Shown: positions 1-6,912 of the stretch, one piece after another
Numbering within the stretch: the first letter of the stretch is position 1
Layout of the letters: every line of letters begins with the position of its first letter
From: Candidatus Zixiibacteriota bacterium
GTDB taxonomy: Bacteria > Zixibacteria > MSB-5A5 > GN15 > PGXB01
NCBI GenBank assembly: GCA_020345705.1
Contig: CP070766.1
Span: 587,623 to 598,435, forward strand
Direction of reading: 5' to 3'
Length of the DNA: 10,813 nucleotides
The notes under the pieces: generated by a model
Told to the model about the DNA's origin: nothing
What the model saw: the letters and a program-made list of their open reading frames with translations, nothing else
Databases searched by the model: none
Made by a program: the position numbers and the translations under genes

Positions 1-219
1 ATACCGAGACTCCGTGTCAGCTTTCTGGGGACCTGCAAAAAAGGCCAGATATACGATTGCGAACACGACCAGGAAACCGACAATGGGGATCAGGTTTCGA
101 TTTGCCTCGCGCTTCCGGCTCTGAGATTTATCCTGAAGCTCATTTCCGCACGCGCTGCAGAAGGCGACACCTTTCTTAAGGTCAGCCCCGCAGTAACGAC
201 ATTTGATTTCCTCATTCAT
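1..219 (-). CDS. Zinc-ribbon, single-pass membrane protein (N-terminal part, runs off the left edge)
   Basis: The 73 codons from the ATG at 219 to the window edge are open; the C-terminus is missing. Residues 7-24 form a compact zinc ribbon with two CxxC knuckles (C7, C10, C21, C24; KCRYCG and FCSACG). A basic, polar linker follows (about 29-42), then one hydrophobic segment (about 43-62), then GPQKADTES, which would begin an extracytoplasmic part. By the positive-inside rule the ribbon should be cytoplasmic and the missing C-terminal region exported. Zinc-ribbon plus one transmembrane helix is a common architecture for poorly characterised bacterial proteins, often followed by a repeat or sensor domain, so no function can be assigned. 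The gene lies 73 bases downstream of the GT-C glycosyltransferase stop and may have its own weak promoter. The Shine-Dalgarno is poor (a GGG about 8 bases before the ATG). Confidence 0.75.
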   Translation of the reverse strand, partial: MNEEIKCRYCGADLKKGVAFCSACGNELQDKSQSRKREANRNLIPIVGFLVVFAIVYLAFFAGPQKADTESRY

Positions 220-292
220 ACTTGTGACCCGCGACCCTTTCTTTCAAGTATTATTGATATACGAACGAGCCATCGATACACAATAGAAGATT
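220..292 (-). promoter_or_regulatory. AT-rich gap with a weak promoter candidate before the zinc-ribbon gene
   Basis: This 73-base gap is the longest non-coding stretch inside the left part of the window. Reading the minus strand, TTGTGT (283-278) and TATATC (261-256) are separated by 16 bases and would start transcription near 249, about 30 bases before the ATG at 219. Matches are only 3/6 and 4/6 to the sigma70 hexamers. I see no terminator hairpin after the upstream stop, so read-through from the envelope operon is equally possible. Confidence 0.25.
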
Positions 293-1750
293 TCAACGAC
301 GCGGCGAAATATTTAACATCGAATCCACCGCTCTCCGGTTTTTCTCATAGATCAGATAATAATAACCTTCGCTGTAAGGATTCGCACCCGGGGGCATGGC
401 GGCACCGATGAAGTCGTACGCTCTGTCAAAACCCTGGCTTTTGGTTATCGATCGGTCATTTAAAAATCTTATCATCGGTCGATCCTGTCCGAGATACCCA
501 ACCAGTGCGAAATATTCCGGGAATCTGCGAAGCTCGCGCAAAGGGTTGAAATAGGTGTGAGCAATATCTTCGGATGTCAGCCCCCAGAGATCATAGCAAA
601 TCGCATCCGTATAATACGGAACTCGGCCGACGTCGGTCAGCGATATTGTGGTCCCCGGTGGTTTGCTCTTTACGAATTCAATCAGTTCTGTCTGTGCTTC
701 CATAATCTTCCTTTCCAGCTTTACACTTGAATACACCTGGCCTGCGGGAATCATCAATGAAATCGCCGAAAAAGCCAGAACCAGTCTCGACAATTTCCTG
801 CGATCGCCCGAACCAAGAGCGAACAGGGCTACGGCCAAATAGAAAGGAAGAAACGCAGTCAGGTAACGCAGATTTATATTCATTACCGGATGAGCGGTGC
901 AGTTGATGACTACCATACAGAGCAATACGACTGCAAAAACGATTATCCGCATGTCATATTCGGCTTTCCGAGTCACCCGGTATATCCCGACCGCGAAGAA
1001 AGCCGTGAGAGGCAGAAAATAAAGGGACATTTTGAGCATTTCGGTCAGGCTGTAAAGTGAGAAGGTCGATTTGGCGTAAAAAGTGTTAGGCATGGGATAG
1101 CCAAAAACAACCATCCGAAAGATTATCAGCAGGGTCATCGTCACAGCCGGAACAATGATATTGAGAATATAGAATTTCTTTTTCTGCCGCCATATCGATC
1201 GGCCGCCTGCCAGCAAGCCGGTGACGACAAGAACCAGTGCGATAATGAATCCCTCGGGACGAACCAGAACCAGCAACGCTCCGAACGCCAATGACCAGAG
1301 CGACTTTCTGAATATTGCCAGCGCCAGACCGACAAGAAGAAAAGCATACAGCCCCAACTCCAGGCCGCTGACGGCCCAGAAGGCGGTTATGGGCGTGATA
1401 AGAAAGAACGGCCCGGTCAGCCACATATATTTTCCGGGCGAGTTCTCGAAGTATAGAAACCAGACTGCCCCGGTAATGAGAAAGAAAATGACCCCCAGCA
1501 CTTTGGCCGTTGTGTACGTCGGCAGCCCGACCGAATAGGTGAGCGACAAAATCAGCACCCAGAGGAAGTTCGAATAGCCTTCCACCGGCTTATCACCGGG
1601 ATTGAAAACAAAACCGCTGCCTTTGGAGAGGTTTTCGGCATAGCGAAACGTGACAAAAGCGTCATCAATCGAATAATCCCATAACAGGAATATAATGATC
1701 AGATAGACAACCGCCGAAACGGCGAGGAGGATTCTCTTATCGTCGTTCAT
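293..1750 (-). CDS. GT-C family polytopic glycosyltransferase (AftB-like / ArnT-PMT superfamily)
   Basis: This 485-residue integral membrane protein has about ten hydrophobic segments and a soluble C-terminal part (about 340-485). The first extracytoplasmic loop carries the acidic pair D29-D30 in IDDAFVTFRYAENL, followed by FNPGDKPVEGYSNFLW (49-64). Other family marks are SGLELGLYAFLL (128-139), VRPEG (163-167) and FGYPMPNTFYAK (216-227). This set resembles AftB-type arabinofuranosyltransferases and related bacterial GT-C proteins, which use polyprenyl-phosphate sugars on the periplasmic side. The Asp pair is the expected catalytic/metal site. Donor and acceptor are not shown; context suggests lipopolysaccharide core, glycolipid or protein modification. 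The start is the ATG at 1750, which forms an ATGA overlap with the rsh stop and implies translational coupling. An in-frame upstream extension to 1891 lies wholly inside rsh and is not family-like, so I rejected it. Confidence 0.85.
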   Translation of the reverse strand: MNDDKRILLAVSAVVYLIIIFLLWDYSIDDAFVTFRYAENLSKGSGFVFNPGDKPVEGYSNFLWVLILSLTYSVGLPTYTTAKVLGVIFFLITGAVWFLYFENSPGKYMWLTGPFFLITPITAFWAVSGLELGLYAFLLVGLALAIFRKSLWSLAFGALLVLVRPEGFIIALVLVVTGLLAGGRSIWRQKKKFYILNIIVPAVTMTLLIIFRMVVFGYPMPNTFYAKSTFSLYSLTEMLKMSLYFLPLTAFFAVGIYRVTRKAEYDMRIIVFAVVLLCMVVINCTAHPVMNINLRYLTAFLPFYLAVALFALGSGDRRKLSRLVLAFSAISLMIPAGQVYSSVKLERKIMEAQTELIEFVKSKPPGTTISLTDVGRVPYYTDAICYDLWGLTSEDIAHTYFNPLRELRRFPEYFALVGYLGQDRPMIRFLNDRSITKSQGFDRAYDFIGAAMPPGANPYSEGYYYLIYEKNRRAVDSMLNISPRR

Positions 1751-3900
1751 TCCTGAGCTTGATTGGAGCGGGAATTCGCACCGCGTGCCCGGCGGACGGA
1801 GATCACGCCCTTGACCTTCTCGATTTTTCTGAGCACCTGCTCCAGCTGATGAAGGTTCTTGACTTCGACAACAAAGGTGCCCACCGAACATGTATCACTG
1901 ATATCAATATCCGCGCCCTTAACATTTGTGTCGCTGTCGGCGATGGAGTCGGTTATGTCAACCAGGATGTTTTTCCTCGGTTCGACCTGGACCTCCAGCC
2001 GCACCACGAATGTCTGATCCTTGGAGACGTTCCACGACACCGGCACCGTTCGCTCCGGGTGCTCGATCAACTCGTGAGCCATGGGACAATCGACACGATG
2101 CACGGTGACGCCCCGACCACGGGTAATGTATCCAACGATGTCCTCGCCGGGAATCGGTTGACAGCAGCCCGCGAAACGGAACATCATATTGTCTATCCCC
2201 TCGATCCTGATCCCGCGCTCAATCCGGTACTTCTCCAGGACCTGTTCCACCATCGGTTCTTTGTCCGGTTCCTCTTCCTCGGGGATAATTCTGGCGATCA
2301 CGCGCTGAGCCGAGACCGAACCGCTGCCCACGGCATAAAGCAGATCATCCGTCGAATTGAAAGACAGACTCTGGGCGATCTCGAGAAGGTCATCATCGGA
2401 AGGGAACTTCAGCCTGATTTTCTTGAGTTCCTGATCCAGAAGTTCCTTGCCCAGTGCCACCGCCTGCTGATATCCCGTCTGCTTCAGCCAGCGGCGTATC
2501 TTTGCCCTCGCTTGGGAAGTGGTGGCGACGTTGAGCCAGTCCTGGGAAGGGTGCCGGTGCGGGCTGGTAAGGATCTCCACCTCGTCGCCCGACTGCAGCT
2601 TCGAGTTCAAAGGCGCGATTCGCCCGTTGACATTGGCGCCGCTGCAATGAAGACCAACTTCCGTATGCACGAAAAACGCGAAATCCAGAGGCGTCGCCCC
2701 GGCGGGAAGGTGTTTTATCTCGCCGGCCGGAGTATATACGTAAATATCATCGGCAAACAAGTCAATTTTTATGTACTCCATGAACTCGGACGGGTTGGTC
2801 ATGTCCTTTTGCCAATCCAGAACGTCCCGAAGCCACAGCATTTGCCGATCGGTTTTGTCCAGTTGCTGACGCCCCTCTTTGTATAGCCAGTGGGCGGCAA
2901 TTCCGTTTTCGGCGATGCGATGCATCTCATGAGTTCTGATCTGAATCTCAACGACTTTTTTGCCCGGACCGATGATGGCCGTGTGCAGCGACTGGTAGTT
3001 GTTCGGTTTCGGGGAAGCGATATAGTCGGCGAATTTCGTCCGAACCGAAGGCCACAGCTCATGGACGACACCGATGGCGTGATAGCACTCCGTCTTGGTG
3101 CGGAGCAGTATTCGGATGGCGAGTAAGTCAGAGATTTTCTCGAAAGGAACGTCCCTTATCTTGATTTTCCGGCAGATGGAATCGATATGCTTGGCCCGGC
3201 CGTAAACGTCCGCCTTCACACCGGCGTCCGTAAGGGCATTTCTGATCGGCTCGACTATTGTCGATATGTACTGTTCGCGCTCTTCTCTGGTTAGCTCTAT
3301 CTTCTTGGCGATTTCGTCGTACGTCTCAGGGTCCAGAAACTTCAGCGACAGGTCCTCAAGCTGTGTCTTAATCTTCGAGATTCCGAAGCGGTGCGCCAGA
3401 GGCGCGTAGACGTCCCTGGTTTCTTCAGCGATCCGCTTCTGCTTATCCTCATCAAGATATTGCAGTGTCCTCATGTTGTTGAGGCGGTCGGCCAGCTTGA
3501 TGAGAATCACCCGGATATCCCTGGCCATGGAGAGAAGCATCTTGCGAAAATACTCAACCTGCTGGTCCTCTCTCGATTTGAACTCCACCATGCTGATTTT
3601 GGTGACGCCGTCAACCAGAGTGGCAATCTCTTCGCCGAATTCCTTGGTGATGTCCTCCAGCTTGACATCGGTGTCTTCCACCACGTCGTGCACCAGAGCC
3701 GCGGCGATGGTGACCGAATCGAGGTGCAGTTCAGCCAGGATAAAAGCGACGTTCAGGCAGTGCTCTATGTACGGATCACCCGACTCCCTCAGCTGGCCGG
3801 CGTGAGCCTTGTCTGAGAATTCGTAGGCCCGGCGCAGCAGAGGTATATCGACGTTCGCGTTGAACGACTCAATCTTTATTATGAATTCCGCCAGGTTCAT
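1747..3900 (-). CDS. rsh: Bifunctional (p)ppGpp synthetase/hydrolase, Rel/SpoT (long RSH) family
   Basis: This 717-residue, full-length RSH enzyme makes and degrades the alarmone (p)ppGpp in the cytoplasm. The N-terminal HD hydrolase domain has R38, H47 in PYIEH, H71-D72 and E75-D76 in HDVVEDT, and N142 in ADRLNNMRTL, so the manganese-dependent hydrolase site looks intact, unlike E. coli RelA. The synthetase domain (about 205-345) keeps GRAKHIDSI (234-242), SDLLAIRI (257-264), YQSLHT (302-307) and EIQIRTHEMHRIAE. A TGS domain (about 385-447), a helical region, an acidic linker EEEEPDKEP (541-549), the conserved-cysteine segment FAGCCQPIPGEDI with C605, and a C-terminal ACT domain (about 630-705) follow in the usual order. 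I chose the ATG at 3900 because the family start fits it; an ATG at 3948 is possible but overlaps the GT4 gene. No Shine-Dalgarno precedes 3900, and a TATAAT lies just upstream. Confidence 0.96.
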   Translation of the reverse strand: MNLAEFIIKIESFNANVDIPLLRRAYEFSDKAHAGQLRESGDPYIEHCLNVAFILAELHLDSVTIAAALVHDVVEDTDVKLEDITKEFGEEIATLVDGVTKISMVEFKSREDQQVEYFRKMLLSMARDIRVILIKLADRLNNMRTLQYLDEDKQKRIAEETRDVYAPLAHRFGISKIKTQLEDLSLKFLDPETYDEIAKKIELTREEREQYISTIVEPIRNALTDAGVKADVYGRAKHIDSICRKIKIRDVPFEKISDLLAIRILLRTKTECYHAIGVVHELWPSVRTKFADYIASPKPNNYQSLHTAIIGPGKKVVEIQIRTHEMHRIAENGIAAHWLYKEGRQQLDKTDRQMLWLRDVLDWQKDMTNPSEFMEYIKIDLFADDIYVYTPAGEIKHLPAGATPLDFAFFVHTEVGLHCSGANVNGRIAPLNSKLQSGDEVEILTSPHRHPSQDWLNVATTSQARAKIRRWLKQTGYQQAVALGKELLDQELKKIRLKFPSDDDLLEIAQSLSFNSTDDLLYAVGSGSVSAQRVIARIIPEEEEPDKEPMVEQVLEKYRIERGIRIEGIDNMMFRFAGCCQPIPGEDIVGYITRGRGVTVHRVDCPMAHELIEHPERTVPVSWNVSKDQTFVVRLEVQVEPRKNILVDITDSIADSDTNVKGADIDISDTCSVGTFVVEVKNLHQLEQVLRKIEKVKGVISVRRARGANSRSNQAQE

Positions 3901-3936
3901 ACAATTTATTATACGGCTTTTATCCCGCGTGGGCAA
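3901..3936 (-). promoter_or_regulatory. Putative sigma70-like promoter for rsh inside the 3' end of the GT4 gene
   Basis: On the minus strand TTGCCC (3936-3931, 4/6 match) is followed after exactly 17 bases by a perfect TATAAT (3913-3908). The expected transcription start, about 7 bases after the -10 box, falls at roughly 3901-3900, which is the rsh ATG itself. A transcript from here would have essentially no 5' leader, in keeping with the lack of a ribosome-binding site before this ATG. The -35 box lies within GT4 coding sequence. This is a motif match only; a TATAAT in an AT-rich gap can occur by chance. Confidence 0.45.
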
Positions 3937-4999
3937 CAACGTCGGCATAGACCCGGTAGATTCTTTCCGTGATCGCGCCGCAGTCGAACCTTTCAGCGAC
4001 TTCGGCGGCCTTCTGCCCGATGATGGCCGCCGGTTCAGGCTTATCCAGCAGTTGATTCAGGGCTTCAACCATTTTTCTGATATCACCCGGAGGAAAGAGC
4101 AAACCGGTCTCAAGATGAGTAATGCTCTCTCGATGCGGAGGAATATCCGTGGCGACGACCGGAACGCCGGCGGCCATGGCCTCGATGATCGACGTGTTCA
4201 ACCCTTCCGCTCGCGACGTCGAGAGGAAAATATCGGCGTTCCGGAGATACTCCGCGGGATTGTTGTGCCATCCCGGCATCCGGACTACTTGAGATAAATC
4301 ATGTCTCGAGACAAAGCCGGCCAGCCGGCCCATCTCGGGCCCGTCACCATATAGCGTATAAGTGAAATCATCTCGCTTACCAGCCAGTATCACCATGCCC
4401 TTTAGAGCATCATAATAGCCTTTCTTCCTGTCCAGGGCTCCGGCCGAAACGATGGCTTTCCCTCCTTCCGCATGCGCCCGCTGACCTCTGCCTGCGGCAA
4501 TCCCCCTGAATTTGGACAGGTCAAGCATCGAACTTATGACTTCAATCGAATCTTCGGCGACTCCGCCAGAGGTCAGCATCCGTTTGATATGTTCTGAAAT
4601 GGCGACATATTTTATCTTGTACGCAACATATTTGGTCCTGCTACCGAATCCTATCTTTCCCGAGCTGCGCCGGGTCACGACTATCGAAAGCGATTGCCCT
4701 TTTTTGACCGACACGGCCAGAGTGTGGGCATGGGAGTCATGAGCATGAATGATGTCAATCCGATTGCGCTTCACAAAGGTCGCCAGTTCTTTTCTCTCCA
4801 GGAAACGCATCAAATTGCTTCTCGACAGAGCGAATCGCTCTTTGACCGTTTCGGACGCGGCCTGGACAAGGGGCGATTGCTCCGGACAGGCCAGGAACTG
4901 CTCTATATCAAAGCGGTCCAGATTGCGGATAAGCAGCCGCACCTGCCGCTGGCCCCCGCGGAACGTCAGCCCGGTATCAATGTGCAGTACTCTTATCAC
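3920..4999 (-). CDS. GT4-family (GT-B fold) glycosyltransferase
   Basis: This retaining glycosyltransferase of about 359 residues is likely cytoplasmic or membrane-peripheral and adds a nucleotide-sugar residue to a lipopolysaccharide core or similar acceptor. The N-terminal Rossmann half begins IRVLHIDTGLTFRGGQRQV, with the glycine-rich acceptor loop at 14-17. HAHDSHAHT (86-93) is a usual second-strand motif. The C-terminal donor half has SAGALDRKKGYYDAL (185-199), YGDGPEM (217-223) and the diagnostic EX7E pair E265/E273 in AEGLNTSIIEAMAAGVPVVATD. The start is uncertain. GTG at 4999 gives a family-like N-terminus and has AGAGG just upstream, but the spacing is short. A TTG at 5017 would add six residues but has no ribosome-binding site. 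Either start overlaps the end of the GT2 gene (23 or 41 bases), implying coupled translation. The exact sugar cannot be told from sequence. Confidence 0.9.
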   Translation of the reverse strand: MIRVLHIDTGLTFRGGQRQVRLLIRNLDRFDIEQFLACPEQSPLVQAASETVKERFALSRSNLMRFLERKELATFVKRNRIDIIHAHDSHAHTLAVSVKKGQSLSIVVTRRSSGKIGFGSRTKYVAYKIKYVAISEHIKRMLTSGGVAEDSIEVISSMLDLSKFRGIAAGRGQRAHAEGGKAIVSAGALDRKKGYYDALKGMVILAGKRDDFTYTLYGDGPEMGRLAGFVSRHDLSQVVRMPGWHNNPAEYLRNADIFLSTSRAEGLNTSIIEAMAAGVPVVATDIPPHRESITHLETGLLFPPGDIRKMVEALNQLLDKPEPAAIIGQKAAEVAERFDCGAITERIYRVYADVVAHAG

Positions 5000-5747
5000 C
5001 GGCCTCTGCTCTTTCAAGTGAACGAAGTTTGATGTACTTTGTCAACACCCCGAAGGCCGACAATGATGCAATCATGAAGCCTTCGACGCCGTCCAGAAAG
5101 CCCGCCCCCGTAATGTAATGGCGCGAAAAAGCCGCAATCGGTTTCAGCACAAGAGATAATACCGAAAACCTCTTGCCCTTCTTATGAAGCTCCCTCGCAG
5201 CAAGCGAGGTGTACGTCTCAAGCTTGCGCATATAGGTTTCGACGTCGGGATACGAATAATGCAGAATGGGATGTTTCAGTCTGCCGACATTGCCGTCGAT
5301 TTCCACCTTTTCGTGAACAAGAGACGACGTAAATCCTCCGGTCTCTTTTCGAAACAGCCGCAATACGTAGTCGGGATACCATCGGGAGTGTCTTATCCAC
5401 CGACCCATGAAGCTGGTCCGCCTGGGAATATCGTAGCCGGCGAAGTCACTGTCTTTGACCGCCTCCGCTACCTCGGACGCGAGAACCTCGGTGATTTCTT
5501 CGTCGGCATCGACCGACAGAACCCATCTCCCGGTTGCCTTATCCACGCCGAACTGTTTGGCGTTTCCGAATCCCCTCCATTCGATTCGGTACAGCCTGGC
5601 GCCAAGACTCTCGGCCATCTCCGGAGTCTTGTCGGAAGAACCAGTATCGATAACTATCACCTCATCGGCCCACCGAACCGACCCCAGACACCGGACGATG
5701 TTCTTTTCTTCGTCTCTGGCAATGATAACGACGGAAATTGTGCTCAT
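4977..5747 (-). CDS. GT2-family glycosyltransferase, WaaE/KdtX-like (LPS core)
   Basis: This inverting GT-A fold glycosyltransferase has 256 residues. The GT2 start is clear: ISVVIIARDEEKNI (4-17), then VIVIDTGSSDKT (30-41) with the nucleotide-binding D34, and a DxD motif at D80/D82 in VLSVDADEEI, which binds the metal and nucleotide sugar. WRGFGNAKQFG and the conserved RLF...VHEKV region (130-148) match the WaaE/KdtX subgroup, whose studied members add a glucose to the inner core heptose; transfer of that exact specificity is inference. The C-terminal tail (about 195-240) has hydrophobic and basic stretches, consistent with peripheral membrane attachment. I chose the ATG at 5747, 22 bases after the GT9 stop, because the motif begins at once after it. 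A TTG at 5780 would add eleven non-family residues. A weak AGG lies about ten bases upstream. Confidence 0.9.
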   Translation of the reverse strand: MSTISVVIIARDEEKNIVRCLGSVRWADEVIVIDTGSSDKTPEMAESLGARLYRIEWRGFGNAKQFGVDKATGRWVLSVDADEEITEVLASEVAEAVKDSDFAGYDIPRRTSFMGRWIRHSRWYPDYVLRLFRKETGGFTSSLVHEKVEIDGNVGRLKHPILHYSYPDVETYMRKLETYTSLAARELHKKGKRFSVLSLVLKPIAAFSRHYITGAGFLDGVEGFMIASLSAFGVLTKYIKLRSLERAEAGDKSTAH

Positions 5748-5769
5748 GCCGGCGAAACCTGACTGAAGC

Positions 5770-6897
5770 TCAATCAACAACCGAGCTGTCTTTCGGCGTC
5801 ATGCCGGTCAGTAACAGCTCGAATTCCTCAACAACCTGAGAAGGCTCGATATCATGAATGTCATAGATGCTCTTCGCCACGACGGCACCATGCTTCTGAC
5901 GATACGGCCTCCAGAACCGGAAATTCCGTTTGTGCCCGGAATAAAGACCGACAACCGGTATCCTCATCAAACGGGCAATATGCACCAGCGATGTATCCGG
6001 CGAAATCAGCAAATGGAGCCCACTTACAATTGCACTGATGTCAAGAAGCGAGAGATTCTCCGGAACGAGATGTCCTTTTGCCCTAATACCTGATACCAGC
6101 CGCTCAGCCTCTTTCCTCTGATCCATGACGCTTATGATGACAAATTCAAACTCGGGATGTCCGGTGTTTATGGCGTTCGCTATATTGATGTACTTGTCAA
6201 CCGACAGTGTTCGGGTCGAACTGCCGGCGGAAATGTTCAGCCCGACGCGAAAACGCCCGCCCGATGATAGTGATTGGTAAAATCGCTCGGCAACGGTTCT
6301 CGATTCATCGGGTATATGCACCGTATGAAAGGGATCCACACTCTCGGACCTGACCCCCAACGCGTTGAATATCAGAAGACCGTTGTCGATGTTGTGATCG
6401 TCTCCATCGACCAGATATGGTTCACAATAATCGTAGTACTCCCGAAGCTTCAGCTTGCGGGACGCCGCTTTGACCGAATGATTGCCGATTATCTTTGTCA
6501 GAAGCAGACCGGTTATCGAATCGTGGCAGATTGGGTCATAGATAACGTCGAATCTTTTCTTTCTCAACTGCATCATGACCGGCCAATCCCTGAATATATT
6601 CTTTGAGTACAGATGAATCCGATCGACACACGGATCGTTTTTTATCACCGAAACGTTTCTCGGAGACGCCAGAATTTCTATTCGCAGATGAGGAAACATC
6701 TTTTTGAGCGCATGGATGACCGGTATCGTCGCAATCATGTCGCCGAGCTTGTCGGGGCGGAGGATCAGGACAGACCTGACATTATCAGGATTCAGAGGGA
6801 CGCGGGCGGGATTGCCCTTCTTCAGAAACAGGATGAAAGGCAGATTCAAGATCTTCTTGAATAGGCGCTCAATGTTCTTGACGGTCCGGGGAGGCAT
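5770..6897 (-). CDS. GT9-family heptosyltransferase-like enzyme (LPS core)
   Basis: This 375-residue protein belongs to the ADP-heptose:LPS heptosyltransferase family (WaaC/WaaF/WaaQ-like), which adds heptose to the Kdo-lipid A core at the inner face of the cytoplasmic membrane. The N-terminal Rossmann motif is SVLILRPDKLGDMIATIPVI (42-61), with D53 at the position of the catalytic aspartate. The C-terminal donor-site motif is LLISPDTSLVHIARLMRIP (296-314), including D301 and H306. NISAGSSTRTLSVDKY (221-236) occupies the usual linker position but lacks the common KxW form. About 40 basic, hydrophobic residues precede the Rossmann fold, whereas the classic enzymes begin almost at the motif; this may be a membrane anchor. 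The ATG at 6897 has GGGAG (6909-6905) seven bases upstream and lies 15 bases after the exporter stop. Donor identity (heptose or another sugar) is not proved. Confidence 0.88.
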   Translation of the reverse strand: MPPRTVKNIERLFKKILNLPFILFLKKGNPARVPLNPDNVRSVLILRPDKLGDMIATIPVIHALKKMFPHLRIEILASPRNVSVIKNDPCVDRIHLYSKNIFRDWPVMMQLRKKRFDVIYDPICHDSITGLLLTKIIGNHSVKAASRKLKLREYYDYCEPYLVDGDDHNIDNGLLIFNALGVRSESVDPFHTVHIPDESRTVAERFYQSLSSGGRFRVGLNISAGSSTRTLSVDKYINIANAINTGHPEFEFVIISVMDQRKEAERLVSGIRAKGHLVPENLSLLDISAIVSGLHLLISPDTSLVHIARLMRIPVVGLYSGHKRNFRFWRPYRQKHGAVVAKSIYDIHDIEPSQVVEEFELLLTGMTPKDSSVVD

Positions 6898-6912
6898 TGG
6901 ACATCTCCCGGG

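Noticed and set aside
1751..1891. Longer N-terminus for the GT-C protein starting at 1891
   Set aside because: The extra 47 residues lie entirely within rsh, are rich in G, S, R, P and Q and do not look like the family. The ATG at 1750 forms the usual ATGA overlap.
1759..2886. Open plus-strand frame of 375 codons opposite rsh
   Set aside because: It is antisense to a highly conserved enzyme, its translation is rich in H, R, P and L as expected of a frame shadow, and it shows no family motif or ribosome-binding signal.
3901..3948. Longer rsh start at the ATG at 3948
   Set aside because: The sixteen added residues do not resemble the RSH N-terminus and overlap the GT4 gene, whereas the ATG at 3900 gives the family-typical beginning. 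It is not fully excluded, because 3900 lacks a ribosome-binding site.
5748..5780. TTG start at 5780 for the GT2 enzyme
   Set aside because: The extension overlaps the GT9 stop and adds residues not seen in the family. The ATG at 5747 is followed at once by the GT2 motif.
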